A stretch of 64,000 bases of DNA from Sympetrum striolatum (lineage: Eukaryota; Arthropoda; Insecta; Odonata; Libellulidae), in contig OX388348.1 in the NCBI GenBank assembly GCA_947579665.1, positions 1,116,001 to 1,180,000 on the forward strand, given 5' to 3'. The notes beneath the pieces were generated by a model that did no database searches, was not told the DNA's origin, and was given only the letters and a program-made list of their open reading frames with translations. Both the position numbers and the translations under genes were made by a program. Positions 28,099 to 40,640 of this stretch are shown here, in pieces (position 1 is the first letter of the stretch; each line of letters starts with the position of its first letter).

Positions 28099-28925
28099 TG
28101 TAATTTGAATTGGTTAGATAAGAATTTCCGAACTTCATCTTCAATATTTATTATCAACTTACAAGCTAAAAAGTTAAAAGTCTCCCAGTATTTAGATTTT
28201 TCTCTTAGAAAAAATAATTGCGCTATCTGTAAATATAATCCATAGGAAATGAGGTACACCGCAGTTCGGAAACAGATTGGAATATGGAGAAATTGCTGAC
28301 TCCGTGACGAAGGTTTTACAATACCTCTGAGCACATAAAATACATCGATGAGGTAGAATTGCGTATTGAGGCTAATTTATTTTATAGAGAATCTACAAAA
28401 TATAATGCAACTTATTTTTTGGTTAATATTACCTGGGCGATTTTTTTCATATCTTCGAAGAATTCTAAAATTATCTGGTCTAGGATTTTCCAGCATAATT
28501 TGTCTAATTAAGAAAAAGGTTTTATTCCTCACTTTTTTATTTACATTTGCACGAAGAAGAGAGGGTCTATTGTTGCAAATATATGATCTCATATAAATGT
28601 CATATCGGCAAACGATAATAAAAGAAAGATTTATAAGAAACTGTACTTTCCATTTCAACCATTAATTAAAAATATTTTGGATTCGTTTCTAATTTCAGCC
28701 TTTCAGAATTTTCCGTCCATTTCGTTCCATTTCCCAGCGTTTGATCGTATATTTATAATTTAGATTCTTCATCGAAAATTTCCAGCGCTTTTTTTAAGTA
28801 ACCATTCATCCTAGGCCTAAACAAAGCTGAATGATTTACGGAAACAAAAAGTTGAAAAAAACAAAGGAGCATCAAGTTCAGGAAGTTCAGCCGATGACAC
28901 CCGCCGACGACCACAAATCCCCGTT
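28099..28925. other. Gene-poor sequence
   Basis: No gene supported. Overlapping frames on both strands at 28366-28658 are judged chance. Confidence 0.4.
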
Positions 28926-29447
28926 CACTACTTTTTCCCGTCTTCTGCGTTAGGCGACGCTTAAATATACGAGCGTGGGGTTGACGGAAACCCCGCCATT
29001 ATATTCGTTTTCGTGTGAAATGGATCGGAGATGTGGGCTCTGCATCTGCTTGCGACTCTTCGCGACTTTGGGCCAACTTTTTGCCAACACACCGCCGCTG
29101 ATGGATAGCAACACCGTCACATTTCGAGGAATGGATGGGTGTATGGCAGGGGGAGGGAAGGGGTATTTAGGTGTGGTATTTGGCAACGGGGGAATTTGGA
29201 AGCAGAGAATTGGGTCGCTTTGTATAGGGGCGGTGGTGTGACGCGGTGCGGGTTGCAAGAGAAAAACTTTACTGGTTTTGGGGTTATGCTGAGTCTCTCA
29301 TAAAACGCGTCTGCAGAGAGAGAAATAAAATCCAGAGACTGTCTCCGAGGCTATCGAAGCGGCCATTCCTCGGTCACTGTCTTTTTCCCAACTCTAGTAA
29401 ACAACTTACCAAAGGAATACTCCGAAGGAATACTATGGTAACCCATT
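28926..29447. other. GC-richer segment of unknown role
   Basis: A patch about 300 bp long (28930-29240) is visibly richer in G and C and in CG dinucleotides than its AT-rich surroundings. It is open on both strands at once (28950-29258), so the frames reflect composition more than coding. It could be a promoter-type island, an exon of an unseen gene, or part of an unrecognised element. Nothing decides between these. Confidence 0.3.
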
Positions 29448-29467
29448 TTAACACTAGAAGGACGGAG

Positions 29468-29483
29468 GTGGTCATTTGACCAC
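29468..29483. repeat. Subterminal palindrome GTGGTCATTTGACCAC
   Basis: Seven-base arms GTGGTCA/TGACCAC around a two-base centre. The same palindrome recurs at 29648-29663 and, in reverse, at 35364-35379, each time directly after a CTAGAAGGACGG-type motif. Repetition at both ends suggests a transposase-binding site; the function is inferred. Confidence 0.6.
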
Positions 29484-29631
29484 TTTTCAGAGTTTGACAT
29501 CAAAATTTCTTTAGTAAAATACCTCCGATTTTTTTGAAACTTTTTGACTTTGTTTATTACTATCCCAAAATTTGTGTTAAGTATTAAAATATTTTTTTTC
29601 ACTTTTAGGTTAAATTTTATATCAAAATATA

Positions 29632-30514
29632 CCTAGAAGGACGGGAGGTGGTCATTTGACCACCTACTTTTAAAATTCGTAATTAAATACTTTCATGCTT
29701 CTCAAAGACCTGAATTTTGCGTATCTTCTACATTTGACCATTACACAAGTTCTAATAACATTTTTTTCCCCGTAATTTGTTTAAATTTTAATTAATTAAA
29801 CAAAATGTTGACCTATGTCCTAAATCTGCAGAATTTCATATTCTAGAATATTTAATCTATTTATACTGAACCAATGAAACTCATATTTTCGGAATAAGTG
29901 GAAGAAGGTCCGAATTGTTGATAAAAGTCAGTCACGTTACCCCAAGATTGTTATGCTATCTGACGGAAACCATATAAAATCACTCGTTCGTGCCTCGGAA
30001 AAAACCTCAATCAAATACGATGGCGGAACAATTTTTCAAATTTCGTCCTGAAAATTTCCTTATGGTGTTTTTATCAATGCCAAATCAATGTATAATATTT
30101 AAAAATTCTTAAAACAATTTTTAGCAGGGTTGCCAACATATTGGTTTTATCATTATATAATGTTCTTCCAATTTTTTTCTCTGGTAAATTTCAAACTGAT
30201 ATCTCAAGTTTATATTCAATCACCTTTTTTGAACAATTTGAATTAATTTTAAGGGTATTAACCTTATAAAACAGGGCTACCAATCGTTAGAACAGATCTC
30301 TAAACAGAGACTTTTGCGTTCGCAGTATAAATAGCTACAGATATATTTTGAGCACAGATTTGTTTCATGTAATTTGTCTAAACTCTTTGGGATCCCGAAT
30401 TAGTTTATAAACTATAAAGAAGCAGTGTGACCAACATCTTCGGCTGTAAAGTGAAGGCAGCGATCAGACATTCATGGAAAACCTAGTAATTAATCATGCA
30501 TTTATCGAGAATGG
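29632..30514 (+). repeat. Left long inverted arm of the piggyBac element
   Basis: This arm starts CCTAGAAGGACGGGAGGTGG and is almost identical to the reverse complement of 34520-35395. Sampled stretches across its whole length differ only by single-base changes or runs differing by one base, such as the T run near 29762. The match fades at about 30514, where the left arm has a few extra bases. The outer 180 bp on the left (29452-29631) has only a 27-bp counterpart on the right. Confidence 0.85.
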
Positions 30515-30836
30515 CCCTTTCTTACTCATATATTATTCGGTGCTTATCCTCTCTGGTGCTCGTTTTATTATTACATATTAAGTTGATATTTATTTTAGAC
30601 TTACCTTAATACTTAAATCATTCTTCAAATGTTATTTCCTTCCATCATTCGGTATTTTACAATACATCCAAGTCATTATAGAAACACTTGATCATCTTCA
30701 CAATGTAAGGTTTGAAATCATAATAAAGCTTCGCTATTGTTTTTACAAAGTAATATTTATTCCTTATTAGGTAATGGCGTAACATTTTTAAAATAAATGA
30801 TAAGAGAGAATATCACTCTATGCTTCTAAGAGTACA

Positions 30837-33455
30837 TCATTTTTTACCGCAGATTCTGCACATTGCCACTTTTGCAGAACATATTCCACAGTATATTTTT
30901 TTACATTTTAGGCACAAATTATTGGATTTGTTATAACAACCAGGTGAGATCTGACACTTTCTTCTTTTCTGCGGTCTTATTGGTGCACTTGCTTCCCCTG
31001 AAGAAATTCCCGACATTGCAAAGGAACATGAGGGTGATGGCTCTATCTCTAATGAGGTTCCAATCATTTCTAATATAAGTCTTTGAATATACTCCTTCCT
31101 GCTGAGTTTACGCCCAGTGGTTTCTTTTAATAGAACCCAGCTATTTATTGAGGCCAGGTCTAATATGTTAAAAAATACATGTACTGGCCATCTCCTTGTA
31201 GCCGAACGAGTTGAATATTTCCGGCACATGCTATCCATTATATCTACTCCTACTTTGTTGTAGTTGTAAAACAAAATTGTATCTGGTTTCTTTTTTTCTG
31301 AGTCAGAAATCATCACGTCCTGATGCATCGTACTGATTAAAAGCACATTTTTATTTTTTTTGGCTTGGTAATTTGTTAAGCTGTGGCCAAGTCTATTTTT
31401 ATAAACTCTAGTTGAGTATATTTCTTTGCTGTGATGAACCGAAGGAGGTAATTCTCTTCTATTCCTTCTTATCGTTCCAACCAATGAGATTTTGTTTTTT
31501 TTAGTTTTTCAGCGAGGCTGATTGAACAGAAATAATTTTTGCATGTTATGTTGATACCGGAGTTTTTGAATGGCTCTGCTAACCGTAGCACAACATATTC
31601 CCCAAGAGTCTGCCTTGATCCCCTAGCGTCATCTTTTCCACAATAAGGAAATGCATTTAGGCAATATTTAGACTTCACGTCTGCTAATACCCAGTACTTG
31701 ATCCCAAACTTATCTGGCTTATTCGGCATGTATTGGATGAATGGGCATCGGCACTTCGTAGGATATAATTGTTCATCGGCCGTAACACTCTCGCCAGGGT
31801 TGTAGCAGGCTCGGGAGTTAGTTATAAATTTATTCCAAGGCTCAGAACCTAAAGCAAATTTTTCTTCTCTCAGAGCTTGACTCCGAGTTTCTCTGTGATC
31901 AAACCGTAAATGTTTCATTATGCTTAAGAATCGATCCCTATTCATAGTGCTGGAGAATATTTTAGATCCCCACGTTTTGTCCCAACAACTTTTTATTGAC
32001 AAATGTCGTTGTCCCAATACGCCTCTAGCATATATAAGAGCAATGAATTTCAAAAGTTCTTCCCTAGGTAAAGACCAATTAGCATCTTCAAGCTTCCCAT
32101 GCTCCGTAGTACATTTTACAATGTTATCTAAAAGGGAGTCACTCACCAACAAATTGAATGCACTAAATGTTGATGCCTCTTGAATGTTCCTTTTGGCATA
32201 AGAAGTTGGTCCTGGAGCTAAATGCAATATGTTTTGCACTTTGAATCTTCCTGGTTGAGGTTGATCAGCCAAAATCTCCAGCCACTCTGTTCCATCCGGA
32301 GCAGTTTCCCATTGTGCCGTTGGTTCTGGAGGATTACTGTCGATCGATTATGAAAATAATCATATTAGTTTTGGCAATGAAAAATGTATTTGAATAGACT
32401 TAATTTCTTGGTATTAATCTATTGTGTAATAAATTCTTTAGCGAAAATATCCTCTGTATCAAATAGACGGAATAAACGTATTGCGTCATAATAGCAATAA
32501 TTATAGATCATGATAAAGAAAAACCTGTGCATACTGACAGGTTTATAATGTATATTCGAGTTTGAATGTCAGTGGAAACTAACGCAGGAACCCTTGAGAA
32601 AAATATAAATGACGCCAAAAGTTTTGAAAGTATCATCCCATTTTAAACCATATAATGAACATTTTTTTTTTATCTGGTTGGTATTCTATAAACCGAAGAA
32701 GAAAAAGAGTGTGTTATCTGGGTGTTTAATATAAATGACTGAAATTTAGTTAACATGAATTATAATTCTTAAAATCTTCAAAGAAGAACATAGTATTGAG
32801 ACGAAGATCGTACTTTTATAACCATCTATTACTGAGAAAAGTTATTTTTACAAGACCGATATTAACTTTTTATTATATCATGTAAAATGAATTTTTTTTC
32901 ATTTTTCGGTTAAATTATGCATGCTAATATTACATGAATATTTTTTCACAATTGCATTTACACTGCAATAAATATAGCTAAAGGTTAGACACTAATTTCG
33001 CTCTACCTGAGGTAATCAACAACGTGGAAAGGAAAAGTTTTTGCTCTATAAGATTACATTGATAAGTTAAGGTTTGGAGCTAACAGTTCTTCCTAGGAAT
33101 TTCTAGTTTAGTTTTTTTTAAACTTAGAACTTGAGTATACGTTATAAAAAACCGACAATTATTTGCAAATATTACGGTTTGAGCAAATTACTTACATAAG
33201 CCATTAAAATTAACGAGCACTAAAATTGAAAGAAAGATTCACTTACCTGATAGAATCACTGCCACAATCAATGGAGTCACTTCCCGATTCACTTCCAGTC
33301 TCTTCAATCTCAGGACCAGAGTCGTCGCTCCGATCACTGGCCAGTAAGTCCTCACTTCTGCTTGCAAATTCCGCTTCACTTCCAGATTGATTTTCTTCTA
33401 AATCACGTAATTAGGCAAGAATCTCGTCCGAGGTACGGTTTCGTCTTGAGGCCAT
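30837..33455 (-). pseudogene. piggyBac transposase, two exons, inactivated
   Basis: DDE transposase of the DDE_Tnp_1_7 family. Exon 1 (33455-33247) starts ATGGCC and encodes an acidic, serine-rich N-terminus. It ends at a GTAAGT donor; the 909-bp intron ends at 32337, and exon 2 (32336-30837) continues in phase. Three lesions are visible: an in-frame TAA 15 codons into exon 1; a frameshift at an A8 run (minus strand, near 31495-31502) that separates AEKLKK from LVGTIRRNRRELP; and loss of the second catalytic Asp (family motif DNFF reads KNYF near 31539). The first Asp (SVTADEQ, near 31775) and the third (GVDIMDSM, near 31244) remain. The C-terminus keeps the Cys-rich finger CLKCKKIYCGIC...CRIC typical of the family. 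Confidence 0.85.
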
Positions 33456-34519
33456 TCGTATTATGTTTTTTGACGTTCTCTAACAAACAGCTGTGGATGT
33501 ATCACTATGGAGACTCGCGGAGAGTCGCTCAATATGGAAGACACAGTGAAAGAGAGGTTGATGACAAACGTTGTGTTCACCTCGAACAATGCAGTATTTC
33601 TGTGCGTAGCGCTTTCTTGGCGCTCCGAAAACGCTGCACTAATCCTTTCTCCCTAACTGTATGTGCGCTAAAGACGCCTCGGTGGGGTTGTGCTTATTTG
33701 AAACCATTGCATTTCAGTACGTGCCGAACGCGGGGAAAAGACCAGGTAGTGCCATAAATACGCACGCGTCTGGTTAGACGCACCCGATGGGTTTTGGATT
33801 TAGGCGGCTGTCGGTATCAGTTCACCCAGATGTCCGACCTCCCACCATGTGATTGTAAATACAGTTACTCATAGCAGGGGGGAAAATACGAATGTTTCAT
33901 TCAATCTTTGTTATACTACATGAATTAATTTCAGTCAACATGTTTTGTTGCGCTATAATATTACTTCCCTATGTAAGAACAGATGAAAAATATGGAACAT
34001 AATGATATCAAAAAAAACATGAAGATCACGACTTACATGCTAAATAAATTTTCTTTCTGAATCCATCTCTGTAAATTCCTGTGATTATTATATGAACATT
34101 TATATCAGTACATTCCGGGCAATTATTATTAGTTCATTAATTATAACAAGTATTATATTAAGAATTCTCTTCTTCCGCTTAAAGATCTATGGAATTCACA
34201 TGCATCAAGGATAATTAGTAAATAAATAACTATATATGTAAAATAAATGTATTCAACCGATATGAAATTATTTTTCGGCTGTGTAACTTACGGAAACTGT
34301 AACAATTTCAAATATAAGAGGTTACATATAAAGAATTCAAAATATTGTATCTAACTCATAACAGAAGCAAACAAATCCTAAAAGTTTATGTAAAGCGGGT
34401 CTAAATTTTTTTATGAAAAATGTTATGAGCTGAATAACAGCAGAAAAATGGTTATTGTTGTTGTTACCCTTGTTTTGGTCGTTAACATTGCGTCAATGCA
34501 TAAGATAGAAGATATTAAT
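33456..34519. other. piggyBac internal 5' region
   Basis: Non-coding DNA between transposase exon 1 and the right arm. The part next to exon 1 (33480-33840) is GC-richer and could hold the transposase promoter. The rest is AT-rich. No second gene is supported; the 131-codon plus-strand frame at 33362-33757 runs antisense to exon 1. Confidence 0.45.
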
Positions 34520-35395
34520 CCATTCTCGATAAATGAGATTGTCAGGTTTTCCATGAAGGTCTGATCGCTGCCTTCACTTTACAGCCGAAGATGTTGGTCA
34601 CACTGCTTCTTTATAGTTTATAAACTAATTCGGGATCCCAAAGAGTTTAGACAAATTACATGAAACAAATCTGTGCTCAAAATATATCTGTAGCTATTTA
34701 TACTGCGAACGCAAAAGTCTCTGTTTAGAGATCTGTTCTAACGATTGGTAGCCCTGTTTTATAAGGTTAATACCCTTAAAATTAATTCAAATTGTTCAAA
34801 AAAGGTGATTGAATATAAACTTGAGATATCAGTTTGAAATTTACCAGAGAAAAAAATTGGAAGAACATTATATAATGATAAAACCAATATGTTGGCAACC
34901 CTGCTAAAAATTGTTTTAAGAATTTTTAAATATTATACATTGATTTGGCATTGATAAAAACACCATAAGGAAATTTTCAGGACGAAATTTGAAAAATTGT
35001 TCCGCCATCGTATTTGATTGAGGTTTTTTCCGAGGCACGAACGAGTGATTTTATATGGTTTCCGTCAGATAGCATAACAATCTTGGGGTAACGTGACTGA
35101 CTTTTATCAACAATTCGGACCTTCTTCCACTTATTCCGAAAATATGAGTTTCATTGGTTCAGTATAAATAGATTAAATATTCTAGAATATGAAATTCTGC
35201 AGATTTAGGACATAGGTCAACATTTTGTTTAATTAATTAAAATTTAAACAAATTACGGGGAAAAAATGTTATTAGAACTTGTGTAATGGTCAAATGTAGA
35301 AGATACGCAAAATTCAGGTCTTTGAGAAGCATGAAAGTATTTAATTACGAATTTTAAAAGTAGGTGGTCAAATGACCACCTCCCGTCCTTCTAGG
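34520..35395 (-). repeat. Right long inverted arm of the piggyBac element
   Basis: Reverse complement of 29632-30514. It lies upstream of the minus-strand transposase, so the transposase promoter may lie in or just inside it. Outside it, 35396-35422 carries a further partial CTAGGAGGACGGGAG copy that forms the true end. Confidence 0.85.
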
Positions 35396-35875
35396 TAGGC
35401 CGAAACTCCCGTCCTCCTAGTGTTAACTTTCCTATCCGCCCCTTCCGGTGCAACGCTCTATGGTTTCTCGTACTACAGTTCGCTTTTCGTCGATTCAAAG
35501 TTCCTTCAAATGCGATGAGGGAATTCGTGGGGTATAGTGACGAAGTCAAAAGAAAAGTTGTTCTTTCAAGAATATTTGTCGTTGATACTTATACATAATT
35601 CATAGTTTAAATGGTCTACTGTAAAAGTGAGAGGGATATTATATATCATATTAATATATGTTTTTTCTTGTGCATTGGATTAATGTATTATAGTTACGAT
35701 TTTAATTAAAATTTATTAATAAATTAGGAATAAATTTACTCAAGCTGAAACAACAGTGTAATAAACTGAGCTTTGGTTTACTTATCAATGAATTTAAACC
35801 AAATATGGGTTTATTTGAAAGTGCCTTACCATTTAGTGGAAGAAGGTGTATCTTTTAAGACATAATATTTAATGG

Positions 35876-35935
35876 CCAAGGTACAACACCAAGGTCCCGG
35901 GTTCGAAAGGGTATGATCGAAGGTGTTCGTCTATT
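35876..35935 (+). mobile_element. SINE fragment (family A)
   Basis: The segment ACAACACCAAGGTCCCGGGT followed by TCGAA matches the B-box region of the SINE at 1722-1950, and GTGTTCGTCTATTG matches part of its body. Everything else is deleted. Confidence 0.45.
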
Positions 35936-35980
35936 GTCCACTTATGTCTTCACTTTAAATTAGCGTATAAGCTCAGAGAA

Positions 35981-36180
35981 GTAATTGGGAAGGGAACGAC
36001 TTAGCAATAGTTACACTGTCAGGATTTATTTTGACCGGCGACAGGTTTCAGACTACAAATCCTTCTTCAGACACAAAGTAATGTTTTCCTGTAAAAAACT
36101 TTTTGCCTGATGAGACCGGTCACCTGTTTAAATAAATCATAACAGTGGAACTATTGCTACGTTATTTCCTTCCCAATTAC
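35981..36180. mobile_element. Fold-back element
   Basis: A 200-bp segment with inverted ends. The left begins GTAATTGGGAAGGGAACGAC and includes AGCAATAGTT; the right end is the reverse complement with a few changes (CTTCCCAATTAC at 36169-36180). Slightly wider, CTCAGAGAAGTA occurs at 35972-35983 and again at 36223-36234, which could be a 12-bp target duplication; in that case the insertion ends in the TTGATTGATTT-like stretch at 36211-36222. No coding potential. Confidence 0.5.
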
Positions 36181-36239
36181 CACGATAGAGTACCGCAAAG
36201 TCAAAGGTTCTTTGATTGATTTCTCAGAGAAGTATTAAC

Positions 36240-39200
36240 GCGGTTTTCTCTAACAGTAATTTAAATTTTGTTAATGATGAATATACAGATATTTTCTCTA
36301 AAAGTAATAGGATACTCACGAGGTATGAGAAATTAATAGATCAAATTAAAAATCTCAATGGTTGGCAATAATGATTACAGGAATGGGAAATAATGAAAGA
36401 TCACAGAAATTAATGATTAAAATATGAATCTGAAGGATAGATGAGAATTAATATTATTCGTTCTTTGTCAGCTAAATTTGCTATGAAACTGAAATGAGCA
36501 AACTTTAATATTAGAAGGTTTTTATTGGTTTCTAATTAAGACTGTTCTTTGGAAAGTAATCATTAAAACATCGTGTCCGATTGCCGTAACCTTCCTGTAC
36601 GTTAACTTACATCTACAAAAAGTGCCTTTAAATCTGCACAAAGTTCCGTAATTTAGAATTAAATATTTTGGTTCCAATGCGAAGAACAAGTGAATAGGAT
36701 AAGTGATAGGAAAAGTTCTTTAAGGATCTGAAAATCCGAATATTTCGAGGCGTCCCTCATTTGTAGGTTATACAGTTGCTAAAGTAATTACGTTGATTCA
36801 TTGAAAAAACATGGAAACCCATTTCCCAAGTTAAATTAAGGCTGCCGATTTCAAACTGGCATAGAGGACTTGATTGCTTTGCATGAGGACGAAAATAAAC
36901 ACATGTTTGGACTCATTTAAACTTTCCGTACCTGCGAAAGTCCCATCTTTTCTGGATCGAATCCGTCATCTTGAGATCTTCCCAAATAACTCTCCGAATC
37001 CGTTAATTCTGAAATTTCTCGGAAGAAGCAGAAAAGGATTCCACCCGCTTTACTCTCACTCACTCGATCCGCTTTGTCCAAACTTATTCAACAAGCGCTC
37101 CCATGGAAACGGAAATGAATCCAACACTTGACTTGAATTCATAATTTCTTCAGTTGGCACCGCCTACTATTTCCTTATATATCACGTGATGATAATGGAG
37201 CCTTCACATTTCATATTCAAAGATATAGTTAATACATTTAATTTTACAGAGCCAACCCACACTCATTGAATTCATCTTTATTTAAATGCCACCATATTAA
37301 ATTGTTCATTTTAATCTTTGAATGCTTGTAAATAACAGTGCTGTTTTAGAAATATTTTCTGTAATATATTTCCGAAAAATAAGAATCAACTTCGAAAAAT
37401 TTACACCGTGAAATGATACATAACTATGATTATTTACGTAAATAATATTAATTAGCTAATTAATTTTAGATGATCTACAAATTTGAAGGAATCAAAAGAT
37501 AAATTTAAAATATAACTTTCATGTCGCAAAATTCAGTTGTATCATGCTTGATGAATGTAATCGTAAGGTGGAGTTTCAAATTTATCTCGCTGTAATTATT
37601 TATGAAATCCATTGAAATTAATTGCCATAGTTGGTATATGTACATCTAAAATGCTTTTATTTGAAATAAAATAGTGATCTAAAATAGAGCCTAGGAAACC
37701 AAAATTCGGCTTTCGTCGAAGCGGCAGTGTAGAAAGTGCTAAAGTAAACAGATGTCCGAAAATGATTCATCATCGAGATAAGAAATCTAATAATGTAACA
37801 AACCCCAATCGCAATAGTTAGACTAGTGATACATTTATGGCCTCCGCTGTAATTTCTCGGTGTTTTACACACCTCCCTCACGAGAAACAATCGATTCTCA
37901 TGTAAGACTTTTAACTCAGAAGGATGACAATCACGTATGAATTTCCTGTCATAGTAAAGTAAGAAAAAATAAAAATGTCAATGAATTGGTTGGGATAATG
38001 GAAGATCAGATTCTGTATCGATTCTCGCTGTTCGTCTACGTACAGTCGAGCTTGTCTCACGCTATCAAAGTTTACCAGATAACATGCAGTTTCCTTACAT
38101 TCATAGGCTTTATCATGTACCTTAAAATGTGACGGAAACTGAATTATCTTCACCGCTTAAGCTAATTAACTCTTATTCTTAAGTGATCAGGATATTGCGA
38201 AACTGATACTACTAATATCCTTCTCTAAGTAGAGATTAATTGTGGCAATGGAAGAGGACTCTTATGCCTCATCTTAGTAAGTCAATCCATTAAAAAGACG
38301 CTTTGATAATGGAATATTATCCATTCACGAGCTGTCAGTTGCATATTATGTACTACAACGAGTATCTATAATCACCAATAGAAGCAATTACCAATTAATC
38401 CTTATGCATTCATTTCACAGATTATTCATCCACTGTCATTTTCTCACATATATATACTATTTCATGTTGATTTCAATTACCGCACAAACTTTCAATGGGA
38501 TTTCAGACAGAGAAAATAGGTGAGGTAACAGCTTAATAGTAATTTAGAGGTCTTCCTCAAAAATCATCTGGATGATGGCTGAGAAGGATAACATAATACA
38601 ATATTGCATAAAATTCAAGAACGATATGATTGTTTATCTATTTTAAATTCTGCTATGTGATATTGGCGCTGTGACATTTTTTGTAACAAAAAGGGTACAT
38701 CCCGTTGAATAAATAAATAAAAATCTAAATATAGTAACTTCAGATGAAATATATCCTTCACCCGTTTATTACCAACGTCTAGAAATCTCTTATATTTTAC
38801 TCATCAGCATAATATAGAGCTGGCCGACGACGAATGCACGACTTATCTCTTCGATTCTAAAGGTAGCAAATTTATGAGATAGTGTCGTAATTTTTATGGA
38901 AGTATTTTAAAAGAAGAAAAAGTAGAAAATGCTGAGTGCACCAAATTTCAGAATGGAATAAAATGGTTAGAAAAGTTACGCGTGAAAAAGCTAAAAGTTG
39001 GACGATGAAATCATAGACAATAGAACGTGATGGGCACCTACATTATTCTCTCGTCCATTTCGGAAACTGATCAAGTTATTTGAGTCGAACGGAAGCCTCG
39101 GCGGGATTTAATAACTGTCACTTGCGACGTCCTTTTCCATGAAAATGCGAAACAAATACGGAGATCGCGGCAGCTTAAAGAGGATGGACCGAAAGAGAAA

Positions 39201-40529
39201 GTCGTGAGTTTCAGTCCTTATTTCGATAGTTCCAACCAGAAGATGTTGAAATGAGGGTTACGGTCTGAATGCCCAAACTATTTACTTATTTCATTACAAA
39301 TAAATTTCAGTTACGCTACCAACTTTGAGTGGCATTTGACACTAAGTGGATTATATTATAGACATTTTTTAAAGTAGAGCATTTCCGTAACTGAGGTCCT
39401 AGTTTTTGTGAATGACCTGCGGTAGCTAAATTATACATTAAATCCATTTTAATGGCCTAAAATGGATTTTATGAAGGGATAACATCACAAAAGGCTTTCC
39501 TAGGTGTAAATATTTAAACGGGAATGTAAAGAATCATCATCATACAAATAAGGAATCATAAACTCCAGTAAAATAAAATGAACCATTGATTATATCTGTG
39601 AAAAAGCCGCTCATGATCTTCATTCCAATAAAGAATTATCAGTTAGCAGGCAATAATTTCTTTCGTCGTTTCAAATATCCTTCTACGCCGCTAATTAATA
39701 TGCTAAGATACTTGTAACCTCATTTGAAATATTCTATCTCTACGACACAAAGCTCTTCTCCGTTTCTTTTTCATGGAATGTAATGAATTTACGATTGGCC
39801 AAGCTGCCTGTTGGTTGTGCTCAGTGTTTTCCAACATTTTTTGTTGCCAACATCTTAAATTCACCACATGTTATCTACCAGTTCCTGAATAAATTAAATA
39901 TTATGTTCCGTTACAGCTAAGGAATTAAAATGGAACCAATGCATTGGCCACTTTCATATGAAGCACATGACCCCGTAAACGCGTCTCTGAAGATGATTTC
40001 ACTCAATATAATTCATTTTGTGTAAATTATAACTTGGATTATCATTGATTTAAAGGAATATTATTTTGTATGTTGTGTATATTTATTTTTGAATTCCGAG
40101 AGTTAATTATAAATGGATAAATTATCTGTTACTTTATGGAAGGAAACTAAAATATCTCCAGAAAAAGGGCTCGTTAAAGTGTTGGTTTTCACAACAGCTT
40201 AATAAACTTTGTGCATCAACCAAAACAACTCTCACTCAGTGGGAAATCTTTTATCTCCGCTGTTGGCCACTGCTGTGGGAGGACGTTGGTTGAGTGTATG
40301 GATCACGTTTTGCGGTAATGCGAAGAGTGACTTTTTCTTAACATTCGGTTCACTGAAACTGTCGATAATCAATTTTCCAAAATTAAGAATGAATATATTC
40401 ACAATCATAAATTTACGTATGCATTAATTAGGGAGGAAGCTTCAAAATCATATTTTGGTTCGAAGGTCGGATTGAATTCAACGAGATCGATCCGGACATC
40501 GGAACTGTATTTACTACTTCAGCCAAGAT
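36240..40529. other. Gene-poor AT-rich sequence
   Basis: No gene supported. Near 38660-38730 a stretch ending GGGTACATCCCGTTGAATAA and a run of AAATAAATAA resembles the 3' end of a LINE, but no protein motif precedes it. The remaining open frames are short and lack domains. Confidence 0.4.
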
Positions 40530-40640
40530 GAGGTATTTCAAGATTATTATTATTATTGTTATTAGAGTCTTTATTAGGCGAGATTGAGACTAAAAAGTCT
40601 CCTCTTCCATCTAACCTGAATTACTGAAGGGATTGTGTAT
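40530..40640 (-). mobile_element. Possible LINE 3' tail
   Basis: On the minus strand the segment ends GCCTAATAAAGACTCTAATA followed by a run of AAT-type triplets. A poly(A)-signal-like word leading into a simple triplet repeat is typical of LINE or SINE 3' ends. A similar tail, on the plus strand, lies near 4990-5035. No protein is attached. Confidence 0.3.

Larger units (their letters stand above)
29452..35422 (-). mobile_element. piggyBac-family transposon with long inverted arms
   Basis: A 5,971-bp element exactly between TTAA at 29448-29451 and TTAA at 35423-35426, the piggyBac target. The outermost ends are a short inverted repeat, CACTAGAAGGACGG on the left and CACTAGGAGGACGG on the reverse of the right. 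Inside lie two inverted arms of about 880 bp (29632-30514 and 34520-35395), and between them a minus-strand transposase gene (30837-33455). Ordinary piggyBac elements have terminal repeats of only tens of bases, so the arms are unusual. The transposase is broken, so this copy could move only with a helper. Confidence 0.85.

Noticed and set aside
28950..29258. Two overlapping frames on opposite strands
   Set aside because: Both stay open because of base composition; neither resembles a known protein nor has splice or start support.
33362..33757. 131-codon plus-strand frame in the piggyBac element
   Set aside because: Antisense to transposase exon 1 and its upstream region, without domain features.
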